From an uncultured Collinsella sp. (GTDB lineage: Bacteria; Actinomycetota; Coriobacteriia; Coriobacteriales; Coriobacteriaceae), in NCBI GenBank assembly GCA_934658705.1, contig CAKUHP010000012.1:1-46910 (forward strand): DNA of 46,910 nt. The letters are read 5' to 3'. Made by a program: the position numbers and the translations under genes. The notes beneath the pieces were generated by a model, which did no database searches, was not told the DNA's origin, and saw only the letters and a program-made list of their open reading frames with translations. Below, in pieces: positions 17,951 to 26,299 of the stretch. Each line of letters starts with the position of its first letter. Within the stretch, counting starts at the first letter, position 1.

Positions 17951-18519
17951 ACGAGCGCAGACGCGCAGCCCGCGTATCCGACCCCCGGCCTGTCATTTAC
18001 GGCAGCACCAGCCGCGAGCACGGGCGTTTCCCACGGAACAAAACGCCGGCGGCTGGGCCGCGAGCCCGCCAAATAGCGTGTCAAGCTCGGTCCTACTGGG
18101 CTCCGGATCACTTCGTGCCCGTCGCAGAAGGGTCCCATGGGGTGCGGTGTGCATTTTTGCGAGTATTCAGCAAGCCAACGTGCGTGCATACAAATCGGGA
18201 GCGTTATTCAGCATCTATACGCGCCTTTATATGGCGTTTCAAACCAGCATCACCGCCTGACGGGACGCAAGCATGCGTTTCGGAGCGAATCGGCAGGCAA
18301 AAACTGCTTCGAAGCCCGCTACGTTGCGGGCCTGCGGCGGTGTCGGCAGCGCCCCGATGCTGAATACTCCGTTTTTTGCACGGTCCTGACGGGGGGTAGG
18401 TTCGGACAAAACCCAACTGAACCGTAAATTTATGCAATTCGGCGATCATTCTATGCAAATCTAGAACTACAGCTGCCATAACAAGCGTTAAGAACGCTTA
18501 CTGCAGCGCACAGGCGACC
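17951..18519. other. Intergenic stretch with no recognised gene
   Basis: About 570 bp between the suf terminator and the transposase stop. I see no gene with a credible ribosome site. GCCCGC/GCGGGC near 18318 and a 7-bp hairpin AAGCGTT/AACGCTT at 18483-18499 are present, the latter just past the transposase stop and without a T-run. TATGCAA occurs twice near 18431 and 18452. Confidence 0.5.
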
Positions 18520-19323
18520 CTAAACCAGATTTCCGTCAGTCCGCATCTCCGTTCGCGCGTGGGCGCGCACGATTCGAGAAACGGTGCTTTTTCCAATCCC
18601 CGTATACCGCTCGATATCGCGCACGGTATAGCCCGCCTCATGAAGCGCATAGATGATTGTATCGCGTCGCACCGGCGCCACGGTCTTAAGTTCCTTGAGC
18701 GGAACCCCAAGCTCCTTCGCCATCTTATCGGCAAAGGCATGCCGTTCCCATTCCGTCTCATCCATATCGTGAATCACCGGATCGGAACCGTCGGGCGTCT
18801 CCAGCGAATAGGCGACAAAGCTCTCGGCGGAGCCAAAGAGCTCGAGCACCGTAGACGGATCCGAAAAGCCCATCCTCGCATCGTCATCAAACGCCCGCAG
18901 ATACTCGGCAAAGCTGCTCCACGGGTAACGTTCGATAAGAGCGATACCGGCCTCTTGCGGATTAGCGTGCACGTAGCGAATGGTAGCCATCAGGTGCCGG
19001 TCGGTATCGAGCGCACGCCGGTCAAAGCGGTTTTGGAACAAACGACCCGTGCGCCCGGTGCGCTTGTTGAACCGACGAGCGTACGTCAAAAGCAGCCGCT
19101 GCATGGCTGCGCTCATTTCGTCCTCGTAATCCAAAAGCACCAGATCCACGTGGTCGCTCATAAGGCACCATGCCACGACCGTCACGCCCCTATCGCGGCA
19201 GCAATCGCGCATCAGTTCCAAAAACTCCCGGCGGTCAGCGTCGTTTTCAAAGATGGCCTGCTTACCGACGCCTCGGGCCGAAACGTGATAATAACCGGTA
19301 ACCGTTCTCCAAACGCGCTGCAC
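18520..19323 (-). CDS. REP-associated (Y1-type) transposase with C-terminal helix-turn-helix
   Basis: This 267-residue protein is a TnpA_REP (RAYT) family member, related to the IS200/IS605 Y1 transposases that cut single-stranded hairpin DNA. The Y1 domain spans residues 3-130: YYHVSARGVGKQAIF, a metal-binding region CLMSDHVDLVLL, a catalytic-type Tyr81 in LLTYARRFNKR and the RLFQNRF segment. Most relatives have HXH at the metal site; here it is His58-Val-Asp60, so the second His is replaced. The C-terminal 70 residues hold a helix-turn-helix (YTVRDIERYTGIGKSTVSRIV) as in many Gram-positive forms. I prefer the GTG at 19323, behind GGAAGGGG, over a GTG 15 codons upstream. Such genes are usually single domesticated copies linked to dispersed palindromes. 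Confidence 0.85.
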   Translation of the reverse strand: MQRVWRTVTGYYHVSARGVGKQAIFENDADRREFLELMRDCCRDRGVTVVAWCLMSDHVDLVLLDYEDEMSAAMQRLLLTYARRFNKRTGRTGRLFQNRFDRRALDTDRHLMATIRYVHANPQEAGIALIERYPWSSFAEYLRAFDDDARMGFSDPSTVLELFGSAESFVAYSLETPDGSDPVIHDMDETEWERHAFADKMAKELGVPLKELKTVAPVRRDTIIYALHEAGYTVRDIERYTGIGKSTVSRIVRAHARTEMRTDGNLV

Positions 19324-19716
19324 GGCAACCCCTTCCGCGGGACCTACTTGCGCCTTCCAATACACCACGATTGAAGCGTGCTATCAAAACATACATGTAA
19401 AATGGCACCATCGCGCGGCAGAAGGCGGCAAACGGCCGGCGAACGGCGCCGCGGCACAGGTCAGACGATGTAACGTTTCCGTAAGCTGACCAAAATCGTC
19501 AAATAAAGAACAACCGCTTCTGATGAATTTGTCCCGCTTAAATCGCTTCAATTGAAAGTTCCGCGCATCTCGCTACGAAAACTGAGCCGTTCGCCGAATA
19601 TTCCGTGCATTTCGCGGTATTATAGGGGCTGCATGTCATGTCCCTTTCGAAGGGTCGCCCGGCAATCGCCAGCCACGACCCCCAGACGGGACGCCAACAC
19701 GATAGAGAGGAGAGGC
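19324..19716. promoter_or_regulatory. Divergent intergenic region with candidate promoter for the NifU-like operon
   Basis: The best signal is the -10 box TATTAT at 19618-19623, reading right, with no good -35 and therefore perhaps regulated. The resulting leader would be near 90 bases. GGTCAG (19459-19464) and CTGACC (19486-19491) could form a hairpin. Nothing else is recognised in these 393 bases. Confidence 0.35.
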
Positions 19717-20451
19717 ATGCAGTACTCACAGGAAGTGGAGAACATGTGCCCCGTTGCCAAGGGTGCATACCACGGCCCCGCACCCATCCCCGAGGAGGGC
19801 AAGTGGGTCCAGGCTAAGGAGATTTCCGACATCTCCGGTCTTACGCACGGTGTGGGTTGGTGCGCACCTCAGCAGGGCGCCTGCAAGCTCACGCTGAACG
19901 TCAAGGACGGCATCATCGAGGAGGCCCTCGTTGAGACCATCGGCTGCTCGGGCATGACCCACTCTGCCGCCATGGCTTCCGAGATCCTTCCCGGTAAGAC
20001 CATCCTCGAGGCCCTCAACACCGACCTCGTCTGCGACGCCATCAACGTTGCTATGCGCGAGATCTTCCTGCAGATCGTTTACGGCCGCAGCCAGACCGCG
20101 TTCTCCGAGGGCGGCCTGCCCGTGGGCGCCTCCCTCGACGACCTCGGCAAGGGCCTTCGCTCTCAGGTCGGCACCATGTTCGGCACCAAGGCCAAGGGCG
20201 CTCGTTACCTCGAGCTCGCTCAGGGCTACGTCACCCGCATGGCTCTCAACGACAAGAACGAGATCATCGCGTTCGAGTTCCTGAACCTCGGCAAGTTCAC
20301 CGACGCCGTCAAGGCCGGCAAGACCCCCGAGGAGGCCATCGCTGGCGCTATGGGCCACTATGGTCAGTGGGAGAACGCTGCCAAGTACATCGACCCGCGC
20401 ACCGACGAGGAGACTCACTCCGTCGCCAGCGTGTTCCCGGTTCACGAGTAG
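19717..20451 (+). CDS. NifU/SufU-like iron-sulfur scaffold-type protein
   Basis: The 244-residue protein resembles the N-terminal scaffold fold of NifU/IscU/SufU in residues 45-130. Cysteines lie at 11, 49, 56, 77 (IGCSGMTHS) and 106 (LVCDAIN). It carries about 110 further residues that the simple scaffolds lack. It is always seen, as far as I recall, beside the GGGtGRT gene, as here 18 bp downstream, so the two should act together. It could be a dedicated cluster carrier or an electron-transfer partner. Function is not established. GAGAGGAG precedes the ATG. Codons favour GCT, CGT and TCC more than neighbouring genes do, a sign of high expression. A later ATG at 19744 is possible. Confidence 0.8.
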   Translation: MQYSQEVENMCPVAKGAYHGPAPIPEEGKWVQAKEISDISGLTHGVGWCAPQQGACKLTLNVKDGIIEEALVETIGCSGMTHSAAMASEILPGKTILEALNTDLVCDAINVAMREIFLQIVYGRSQTAFSEGGLPVGASLDDLGKGLRSQVGTMFGTKAKGARYLELAQGYVTRMALNDKNEIIAFEFLNLGKFTDAVKAGKTPEEAIAGAMGHYGQWENAAKYIDPRTDEETHSVASVFPVHE

Positions 20452-20469
20452 AAAGGGAGGGAAATAACT

Positions 20470-21474
20470 ATGACTGTTACGTTCGAAGGTTACGAGCGCC
20501 GCGCTGACAAGATCAACAAGTGCCTCGCCGACAACGGCATCGCCTCCCTCGAGGAAGCTCTGCAGATCTGCACCGACAAGGGCTTCAACCCGCGTGAGAT
20601 CGTCAACAACACCCAGTCCATCGCCTTCCAGAACGCTGAGTGGGCCTACACCCTCGGCTGCGCTCTCGCTGTCAAGCGTGGCGCCAAGTCCGCTTCTGAG
20701 GCTGCCGCCATCATCGGCGAGGGCATCCAGGCCTTCACCGTTCCCGGCTCCGTCGCCGAGGACCGCAAGGTCGGTCTGGGCCACGGCAACCTGGGCGCTA
20801 TGCTGCTCTCCGACGACACCGAGTGCTTCGCCTTCCTGGCTGGCCACGAGTCCTTCGCTGCCGCTGAGGGCGCTATCGGCCTGGCTCTGAACGCCAACAA
20901 GGCTCGCAAGAAGCCGCTGCGCGTCATCCTCAACGGCCTGGGCAAGGACGCTGCTCAGATCATCGCCCGCATCAACGGCTTCACCTATGTGAAGACCCAG
21001 TTCGACTACTACACGGGCGAGCTCAAGGTCGTCGAGACCATCCCCTACTCCGATGGTCCCCGTGCTGCCGTTAACTGCTACGGCTCCGACGACGTCCGCG
21101 AGGGCGTTGCCATCATGTGGCACGAGAACGTCGACATCTCGATCACCGGTAACTCCACCAACCCCACGCGCTTCCAGCACCCCGTCGCTGGCACCTACAA
21201 GAAGGAGCGCATCGAGGCTGGCAAGAAGTACTTCTCCGTCGCTTCTGGTGGCGGCACTGGCCGTACCCTGCACCCGGACAACATGGGCGCCGGCCCTGCC
21301 TCTTACGGCATGACCGACACCATGGGCCGTATGCACTCCGACGCCCAGTTCGCCGGTTCTTCCTCCGTGCCTGCGCACGTCGACATGATGGGTCTCATCG
21401 GCATGGGCAACAACCCCATGGTCGGTGCCACCGTCGCCTGCGCTGTCGCCGTCGAAGAGGCCCTCAAGGCCTAA
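20470..21474 (+). CDS. GGGtGRT protein, conserved, function unknown
   Basis: This 334-residue protein contains the sequence GGGTGRT at residues 260-266, within SVASGGGTGRTLHPDNMGAG, the hallmark after which the family is named. The C-terminal third is strikingly rich in Gly, Met and His (HPDNMGAG, GMTDTMGRMHSDAQF, HVDMMGLIGMG), which suggests a nucleotide, metal or cofactor site. No transmembrane helix or signal peptide is visible, so it is cytoplasmic. It follows the NifU-like gene with its own strong ribosome site (GGGAGGGA). Both genes use codons of highly expressed genes. The family is widespread in anaerobic Firmicutes and Coriobacteria, but its reaction is, to my knowledge, undescribed. 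The terminator 35 bp downstream closes a two-gene operon. Confidence 0.88.
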   Translation: MTVTFEGYERRADKINKCLADNGIASLEEALQICTDKGFNPREIVNNTQSIAFQNAEWAYTLGCALAVKRGAKSASEAAAIIGEGIQAFTVPGSVAEDRKVGLGHGNLGAMLLSDDTECFAFLAGHESFAAAEGAIGLALNANKARKKPLRVILNGLGKDAAQIIARINGFTYVKTQFDYYTGELKVVETIPYSDGPRAAVNCYGSDDVREGVAIMWHENVDISITGNSTNPTRFQHPVAGTYKKERIEAGKKYFSVASGGGTGRTLHPDNMGAGPASYGMTDTMGRMHSDAQFAGSSSVPAHVDMMGLIGMGNNPMVGATVACAVAVEEALKA

Positions 21475-21508
21475 TCGCGCCCGCGCGATGCTCATATAGT
21501 TGAGCCTT

Positions 21509-21545
21509 AGAGCCGCTATCCACCCGGGTAGCGGCTCTTTTTTAT
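21509..21545 (+). terminator. Terminator of the NifU-like/GGGtGRT operon
   Basis: AGAGCCGCTA (21509-21518) pairs perfectly with TAGCGGCTCT (21529-21538), and TTTTTT follows. A textbook intrinsic terminator. Confidence 0.93.
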
Positions 21546-21573
21546 TCCCGAGGATAGCCAACGCCGATATATC

Positions 21574-21640
21574 AGTTGCGGTGAAATACGGACTGAATTG
21601 CATCCATATAGACCAAAACAGTCCATATTCCACCGCAACT
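21574..21640. repeat. Hairpin repeat, family R2, copy 1
   Basis: Two 22-bp arms (21574-21595 and 21619-21640) start AGTTGCGGTG and end CACCGCAACT. They contain two A/C mismatches on the plus strand, which become G-U pairs in a minus-strand transcript. A second copy lies at 31757-31825. The outer 15 bp are shared; the inner part differs in both arms together. Confidence 0.75.
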
Positions 21641-21776
21641 TAATGAGGGATGGAGTGGATCGTCCAAGTGTTCGCGACGTCCACCTGCGATATCGGCCCT
21701 TTACCGAATAGCCGAATCTTTTCGCTGCCTTTGGCAAGCGCCCGTGCGACAATGCGCCGGACGAGAAAGGAATCCA

Positions 21777-23303
21777 ATGGAATCGACTGATGTACTGGTA
21801 ATTGGATCGGGCATTGCAGGCCTTTGTGCCGGCATCGAGGCGGCACGCGCGGGCGCGACCGTCGCCATTGCAAGCGCCGGCAAAATCATGAGCGGATCGA
21901 GCTTCTTCCCGGGCACCTGGGGCTTGGGGCTTATCGGGCCCGTCGACGAAGCCGACGAGCAGGACCTCATCGACACTATCCAAACCGTCGGTGGCGGTGT
22001 CGCCGACCCCGAGCTCGTTCAGACGTTTGTCCACGGCATTCCTCAAGCAATCCAGTGGCTTGAGCAAGATCTGGGTGTTGAGCTTCAGCGTCCGCAAAGC
22101 GCCGAGAGCGCCCAGCAAAAGCAGTTTATCCCCTGCTTTGACCACAAGACGCGTATGTGGCGCGGCCTGACCCGCAAGCCCCTTGAAGACGCGTGTACGG
22201 CCCAGATCGAGTCGCTCGGCATTCGTCTACTCCCCCGCCACGAGCTTATCGACCTTGTTGAGGCCACGGACGGCCGAATCACCGGCGCCGTGCTTTACGA
22301 CCGCGCAAACGAGCATCTCGTGCCCGTGACAGCTAAGGCCACGATCATCGCAGCCGGCGGCACGGGTGGTCTGTTCGAGCGCAGTCTCACTTCGGCCGAT
22401 GTACTCAGCTCCTCCCAAGCCATCGCCCAAACACATGGCGCGTCGCTTACAAATATAGAGTTCATGCAGATGATGCCCGGCTTCATTGAACCCAAGCGCA
22501 ACCTCGTCTTTAACGAGAAGACCTGGCGCTACGTCAAATTCGATCAGCCGGTTGACATCGACGACGACAAACTGGACAACCTGCTTGAGCAGCGCTCCGG
22601 ATACGGCCCCTTCACGTCACGCCTGGATTCACGCGCCATCGACCTTGCCATCGACCAAGCGGGCGCCGAGGGCCTAGCGCTGCATTACGACTTCCCCAGT
22701 GAGGACGTCCCCGAGTTTGTGCAGACCTTTGCCACATGGCTCCAAGACGAGCACGGCATTGTTCCGACTGATGAGATGCGCGTAGCGATGTACGCCCATG
22801 CCTCCAACGGCGGCATCAAGATCGATAAGGCGGCCGCGACAGGCGTTGCAGGTCTCTACGCCTGCGGCGAGGCGACAGGCGGCATGCACGGCGCCGACCG
22901 CATTGGCGGCTTGTCAAGCGCCAACGGCATCGTGTTCGGACGGATTGCGGGCACATCGGCGGCTCAGACTGCGCAGGAAGTTCCAGAGGCAGCCCAGAAG
23001 GCGGATATCGCCCTCCCCCAGCATGGCATTGCCTCAGCTGATGCCGAACGCCTAACCCGCAGCCTCAAGCACACGATGAGCACGTATTGCATGATCAACC
23101 GCACCGAAGCGGGCCTTTCCTCAGCGCTGCAAGAGCTTGAAGGCCTGAAGCTCGAGTCCGCAGCCCTGACTATGCAAAACGCCCAGGACAGCCAAATCGC
23201 GGCCCTCGCTCGCCTGCAATCGCAAATTAAGCTGGCAACCGAGATGGTCAAAGCCATGCGCAAGCGAACCGAAAGCCTCGGATCGCACTATCGTGCAGAC
23301 TAG
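21777..23303 (+). CDS. FAD-dependent oxidoreductase, NadB/FrdA family
   Basis: The 508-residue protein has the FAD-binding motif VIGSGIAGLCAGIEAARAG (8-26), the family's GGTGGLF loop near 195 and the cofactor-closing segment CGEATGGMHGADRIGGLSSAN near 365. It ends with the helical domain typical of L-aspartate oxidase (MRKRTESLGSHYRAD). However, the conserved HPT of the substrate loop is replaced by MMP in EFMQMMPGF, and no nadA or nadC gene is near. It may therefore use another substrate than aspartate, succinate or fumarate. GAAAGGA lies before the ATG at 21777. It appears to be a single-gene unit after the R2 repeat. Confidence 0.75.
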   Translation: MESTDVLVIGSGIAGLCAGIEAARAGATVAIASAGKIMSGSSFFPGTWGLGLIGPVDEADEQDLIDTIQTVGGGVADPELVQTFVHGIPQAIQWLEQDLGVELQRPQSAESAQQKQFIPCFDHKTRMWRGLTRKPLEDACTAQIESLGIRLLPRHELIDLVEATDGRITGAVLYDRANEHLVPVTAKATIIAAGGTGGLFERSLTSADVLSSSQAIAQTHGASLTNIEFMQMMPGFIEPKRNLVFNEKTWRYVKFDQPVDIDDDKLDNLLEQRSGYGPFTSRLDSRAIDLAIDQAGAEGLALHYDFPSEDVPEFVQTFATWLQDEHGIVPTDEMRVAMYAHASNGGIKIDKAAATGVAGLYACGEATGGMHGADRIGGLSSANGIVFGRIAGTSAAQTAQEVPEAAQKADIALPQHGIASADAERLTRSLKHTMSTYCMINRTEAGLSSALQELEGLKLESAALTMQNAQDSQIAALARLQSQIKLATEMVKAMRKRTESLGSHYRAD

Positions 23304-23463
23304 GCTGAGCACCCATCTAGAGCAGAATACAACTACTCGATATTAATAGGTCCCGTAAGCTTGAAGCGGCACGGGGCCCATTCGTGTCCGCACAACCGCG
23401 TATTCTTATTCTGAATATAGAGCGGGCAAAGCCGTGCAGACAACGGACTAGAGAGGAAGAAAT

Positions 23464-24324
23464 ATGGACAGTAGAGATATCGAGAAGTGGCGTGTCGAAC
23501 TTGATAGCTACGCCCATGTGGAAGACGGCATCGAGTATTGGCTCGCACGCGATTTAATGGAACCCCTCGGATATACCCAATGGCGAAATTTTGAGACTGC
23601 GATAAAGAGGGCTATGGCATCATGTGAAGTCAACGAAATGCCAGTTGTTTCCTATTTTGCTGAGACCAGCAAAATAGTCCCAACCGGAATAGGGCAAAAG
23701 GCCGTCAAGGACTACAAACTGACGCGCTACGCATGCTATTTAATCGCCCAAAACGGAGACCCAAACAAGCCCGAAATCGCGCTCGCGCAGGCGTACTTCG
23801 CCGTGCAGACACGCCGTCAGGAGCTCATAGAGCAACGCTTTGCAGAGATTCAGCGCTTGCAGGCACGCCACTCGCTATCCGATTCAGAGAAACAACTCTC
23901 GGGCATTGCGTTCAAACGAGGCGTGGACTCCAAAGGATTCGCAATCATCAAGTCAAAGGGTGATGAAGCGTTATTCGGCGGCAGAAGCACCGCGGACATG
24001 AAGCGTCAGCTTGGCGTGCCCAAGAGCTCGGCATTGGCGGACAAGCTAGCCGATGTTCTCATCAAAGCAAAGGACCTCACGAACTCGATGACGGCCTTCA
24101 ACGCCGAGGAACACAACCTGTACGGTCTGGACCAGATCAAGCAAGAGCACGTCGAGAACAACACAAGCGTGCGTGGCAGCCTCCTCGACCGCGGCATCGT
24201 CCCCGAGAACTTACCGCCCGCAGAAGATACTAAAAAGCTTGAACGCCGCGTAAAAGCGGACGAGAAGAAACTCAAGGAGGGTACTGACGGTTTTACCGAT
24301 CCCCAGGGTAGGCTCGATTTGTAA
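23464..24324 (+). CDS. dinD: DNA damage-inducible protein D (DinD)
   Basis: The 286-residue protein matches DinD. The N-terminal BRO-N-like part includes YWLARDLMEPLGYTQWRNFETAIKRA, GIGQKAVKDYKLTRYACYLIAQNGDP and EIALAQAYFAVQTRRQE. The C-terminal half (GIAFKRGVDSKGFAIIKSKGDEALFGG onwards) is the DinD-specific part. In E. coli DinD is SOS-induced and inhibits RecA-mediated strand exchange. GAGAGGAAG precedes the ATG. TATTCTGAATA, a short dyad 55 bp upstream, could be an SOS-type operator but does not match a LexA box I know. The gene is more AT-rich than its neighbours and lies beside a tRNA cluster with a scar, so it may have arrived by transfer. Confidence 0.88.
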   Translation: MDSRDIEKWRVELDSYAHVEDGIEYWLARDLMEPLGYTQWRNFETAIKRAMASCEVNEMPVVSYFAETSKIVPTGIGQKAVKDYKLTRYACYLIAQNGDPNKPEIALAQAYFAVQTRRQELIEQRFAEIQRLQARHSLSDSEKQLSGIAFKRGVDSKGFAIIKSKGDEALFGGRSTADMKRQLGVPKSSALADKLADVLIKAKDLTNSMTAFNAEEHNLYGLDQIKQEHVENNTSVRGSLLDRGIVPENLPPAEDTKKLERRVKADEKKLKEGTDGFTDPQGRLDL

Positions 24325-24337
24325 ATATTCCGGGCTA

Positions 24338-24361
24338 CTTTGGGCGGGCCGTCAGGGGGTC
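24338..24361 (-). repeat. Partial copy of the tRNA-Lys 3' end, possible integration scar
   Basis: CTTTGGGCGGGCCGTCAGGG and the following GGTC match the 3' end of tRNA-Lys plus its flank (24515-24537), with one substitution and one inserted base. The orientation is the same. It is a direct repeat about 150 bp from the intact gene, as left by an integrated element. Confidence 0.6.
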
Positions 24362-24474
24362 AGCCTGCTGCGCAGGCGGCCGCTGCGGCGCTTCGCGCCT
24401 TGCGCGCTGCGCTGGTAAATGCCTACGCATTTCCTCAGCTCCGCGCCCCGACGGGTTCGACCCCATGTGAGGTC

Positions 24475-24508
24475 AACAAAAAAGCGACCAGCCGAAGCCA
24501 GTCGCTTT
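24475..24508 (-). terminator. Terminator of the tRNA cluster
   Basis: Reading leftward, AAAGCGAC (24501-24508) pairs with GTCGCTTT (24481-24488) and TTTTTTGTT follows. It lies 9 bp after the first tRNA-Lys CCA end. Confidence 0.85.
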
Positions 24509-24517
24509 AACATGCTT

Positions 24518-24593
24518 TGGTGGGCCGTCAGGGGGTCGAACCCTGGACCTTGGGATTAAGAGTCCCCTGCTCTACCAACTGAGCTAACGACCC
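24518..24593 (-). tRNA. tRNA-Lys (CUU anticodon)
   Basis: The 76-base cloverleaf has acceptor GGGTCGT/ACGGCCC, anticodon loop CTCTTAA, T-loop GGTTCGA and an encoded CCA. Its mature sequence equals that of the second copy at 24637. Confidence 0.95.
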
Positions 24594-24597
24594 AAAG

Positions 24598-24623
24598 CTA
24601 AAGTCCGTTGTGGCGGACTTTAG
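24598..24623. repeat. Perfect hairpin between the two tRNA-Lys genes
   Basis: CTAAAGTCCG (24598-24607) and CGGACTTTAG (24614-24623) are perfect inverted repeats around TTGTGG. It may guide processing of the tRNA precursor or slow the polymerase. It has no T-run. Confidence 0.7.
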
Positions 24624-24636
24624 AGGAGATATCGTG

Positions 24637-24712
24637 TGGTGGGCCGTCAGGGGGTCGAACCCTGGACCTTGGGATTAAGAGTCCCCTGCTCTACCAACTG
24701 AGCTAACGACCC
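24637..24712 (-). tRNA. tRNA-Lys (CUU anticodon), second copy
   Basis: The mature sequence is identical to the copy at 24518, with encoded CCA. The pair arose by duplication, and only the flanks differ. Confidence 0.95.
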
Positions 24713-24734
24713 GATATCAACACGAAGCAAGAAC

Positions 24735-24812
24735 TGGGGTGGGTAAAGGGACTCGAACCCTCGACCTACGGGACCACAACCCGTCGCTCTAGCCAACTGA
24801 GCTACACCCACC
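24735..24812 (-). tRNA. tRNA-His (GUG anticodon)
   Basis: The loop TTGTGGT gives anticodon GUG. The gene shows the histidine hallmark, an extra G at position -1 opposite C73, and an encoded CCA. It is the first gene of the leftward tRNA cluster. Confidence 0.95.
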
Positions 24813-24977
24813 GTGTCCTGTGCGCTTCGCGCTCGACTATTATTGCAAGGAACGCCACGCGATGCAAGCCCCAATTTTCAAGAATTTTGAAAAGAGTTTT
24901 TCGAGCCCATTTCGAGCAAATCCCACCGGTTTCATAGGAGTAAACTTGCCCCACTGCAAATGCTCGAAAGGACAGGC

Positions 24978-26159
24978 ATGAAAGAACTCTCCAACCGCAC
25001 GGCGACATTTACCGATTCGGTCATCCGCCGCATGACGCGCATCTCCAATAAGTACGGCGCCGTCAATCTCTCGCAGGGCTTCCCCGACTTCGATCCCCCG
25101 GCGCAACTGCTCGAGAGCCTCAGCACAATCGCCGCCGATCCCAAGCCGCTCTATCACCAGTACTCCATCACTTGGGGCTCGCAGGCCATGCGCGAAGCGC
25201 TTGCGGCCAAGCAGGAGCACTTTATGGGCATGCCGGTCAATCCCAAGGAGAACATCGTGGTCACGTGCGGCTCCACCGAGGCCATGATGGCCGCCATGAT
25301 GACGGTCACGAATCCCGGTGACAAGGTCGTCATCTTCTCGCCGTTCTACGAGAACTACGGCGCCGACACCATCCTCTCGGGCGCCGAGCCCATCTATGTG
25401 CCGCTGAACCCGCCCACCTTCGACTTCGATCGCGAGGTCCTGGAGGCTGCCTTCCGCGACAACGACCCCAAGGCAATCGTCCTGTGCAACCCGTCCAACC
25501 CCTGCGGCAAGGTCTTTACGCGCGAGGAGCTCACCTTTATCGCCGACCTGTGCAAAAAATACGACGCCTACTGCATCACCGACGAGGTCTACGAGCACAT
25601 CGTCTATGCGCCCCACGAGCATGTATATATGGCCACGCTTCCCGACATGTTCGAGCGCACCATCAGCTGCAGCTCGCTGTCCAAGACGTATTCCATCACC
25701 GGTTGGCGCCTGGGCTACACCATTGCCCCGGCCGAGATCACCGAGCGCATCAAGAAGGTCCACGACTTCCTCACCGTGGGCGCCGCCGCTCCCCTGCAGG
25801 AGGCCGTCGTTACCGCCCTCAACTTCGATGACAGCTATTACCAGGAGGTCCTCGACCTCTACACCGCCAAGCGCGACCTGTTCTGCCAGGGTCTCGACAG
25901 CATTGGCCTTGAGCACAACGTGCCGCAGGGCGCCTACTACGTGATGATGGACATCTCGGAGTTTGGCTACGACAGCGACCTCGACTTCTGCGAGGACCTG
26001 GCCTCCAAGGTGGGCGTGGGCGCCGTGCCCGGCTCGAGCTTCTTCCGCGAGCCCGTCAACCATCTGATCCGCTTCCACTTTGCCAAGCGTGACGAGACGC
26101 TTAACGCCGCGCTGGAGAACCTCAAGTCGCTGCGTGATAAAATCGAGCCGCGCGGGTAA
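24978..26159 (+). CDS. PLP-dependent aminotransferase, class I/II
   Basis: The 393-residue enzyme is a fold-type I aminotransferase. It has VNLSQGFPDFD near residue 32, the PLP-contacting NPSNPCGKVF near residue 180, DEVYEHIVY near 210 and the cofactor lysine in SLSKTYSITGWRLGY near residue 240. A conserved Arg in HLIRFHFAK binds the substrate carboxylate. The motif set resembles the kynurenine/methionine/branched-chain aminotransferases that use 2-oxo acids, but the exact donor is not readable. GAAAGGAC precedes the ATG at 24978. It is a single-gene unit with its own terminator. Confidence 0.9.
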   Translation: MKELSNRTATFTDSVIRRMTRISNKYGAVNLSQGFPDFDPPAQLLESLSTIAADPKPLYHQYSITWGSQAMREALAAKQEHFMGMPVNPKENIVVTCGSTEAMMAAMMTVTNPGDKVVIFSPFYENYGADTILSGAEPIYVPLNPPTFDFDREVLEAAFRDNDPKAIVLCNPSNPCGKVFTREELTFIADLCKKYDAYCITDEVYEHIVYAPHEHVYMATLPDMFERTISCSSLSKTYSITGWRLGYTIAPAEITERIKKVHDFLTVGAAAPLQEAVVTALNFDDSYYQEVLDLYTAKRDLFCQGLDSIGLEHNVPQGAYYVMMDISEFGYDSDLDFCEDLASKVGVGAVPGSSFFREPVNHLIRFHFAKRDETLNAALENLKSLRDKIEPRG

Positions 26160-26186
26160 GGAAGGCCCAGCAGCTATAGGCACCGA

Positions 26187-26226
26187 AGAAACCTCGCACC
26201 GCCCACTGGGCTGCGAGGTTTCTTTT
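26187..26226 (+). terminator. Terminator of the aminotransferase gene
   Basis: A 12-bp stem (AGAAACCTCGCA with TGCGAGGTTTCT) is followed by TTTTAT. Confidence 0.92.
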
Positions 26227-26227
26227 A

Positions 26228-26261
26228 TAGCGCTTTCTTAATATTTTTAGAGCGCTATACT
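26228..26261 (+). promoter_or_regulatory. Promoter with paired AGCGCT operator-like sites
   Basis: TAGCGCT (26228-26234) and AGCGCTA (26251-26257) are inverted, and each is centred on the palindrome AGCGCT typical of LacI/ScrR-type operators. The -10 TATACT (26256-26261) overlaps the right site. It is a sugar-responsive control region that has outlived its gene. Confidence 0.5.
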
Positions 26262-26299
26262 TTAGAGGTGGAGCAACTCATCCCCGAGAGAGGAACACT

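Noticed and set aside
19726..21633. A 635-residue leftward reading frame opposite the NifU-like/GGGtGRT operon
   Set aside because: It is a low-complexity Gly/Val/Leu/Asp product of the strongly biased real genes on the plus strand.
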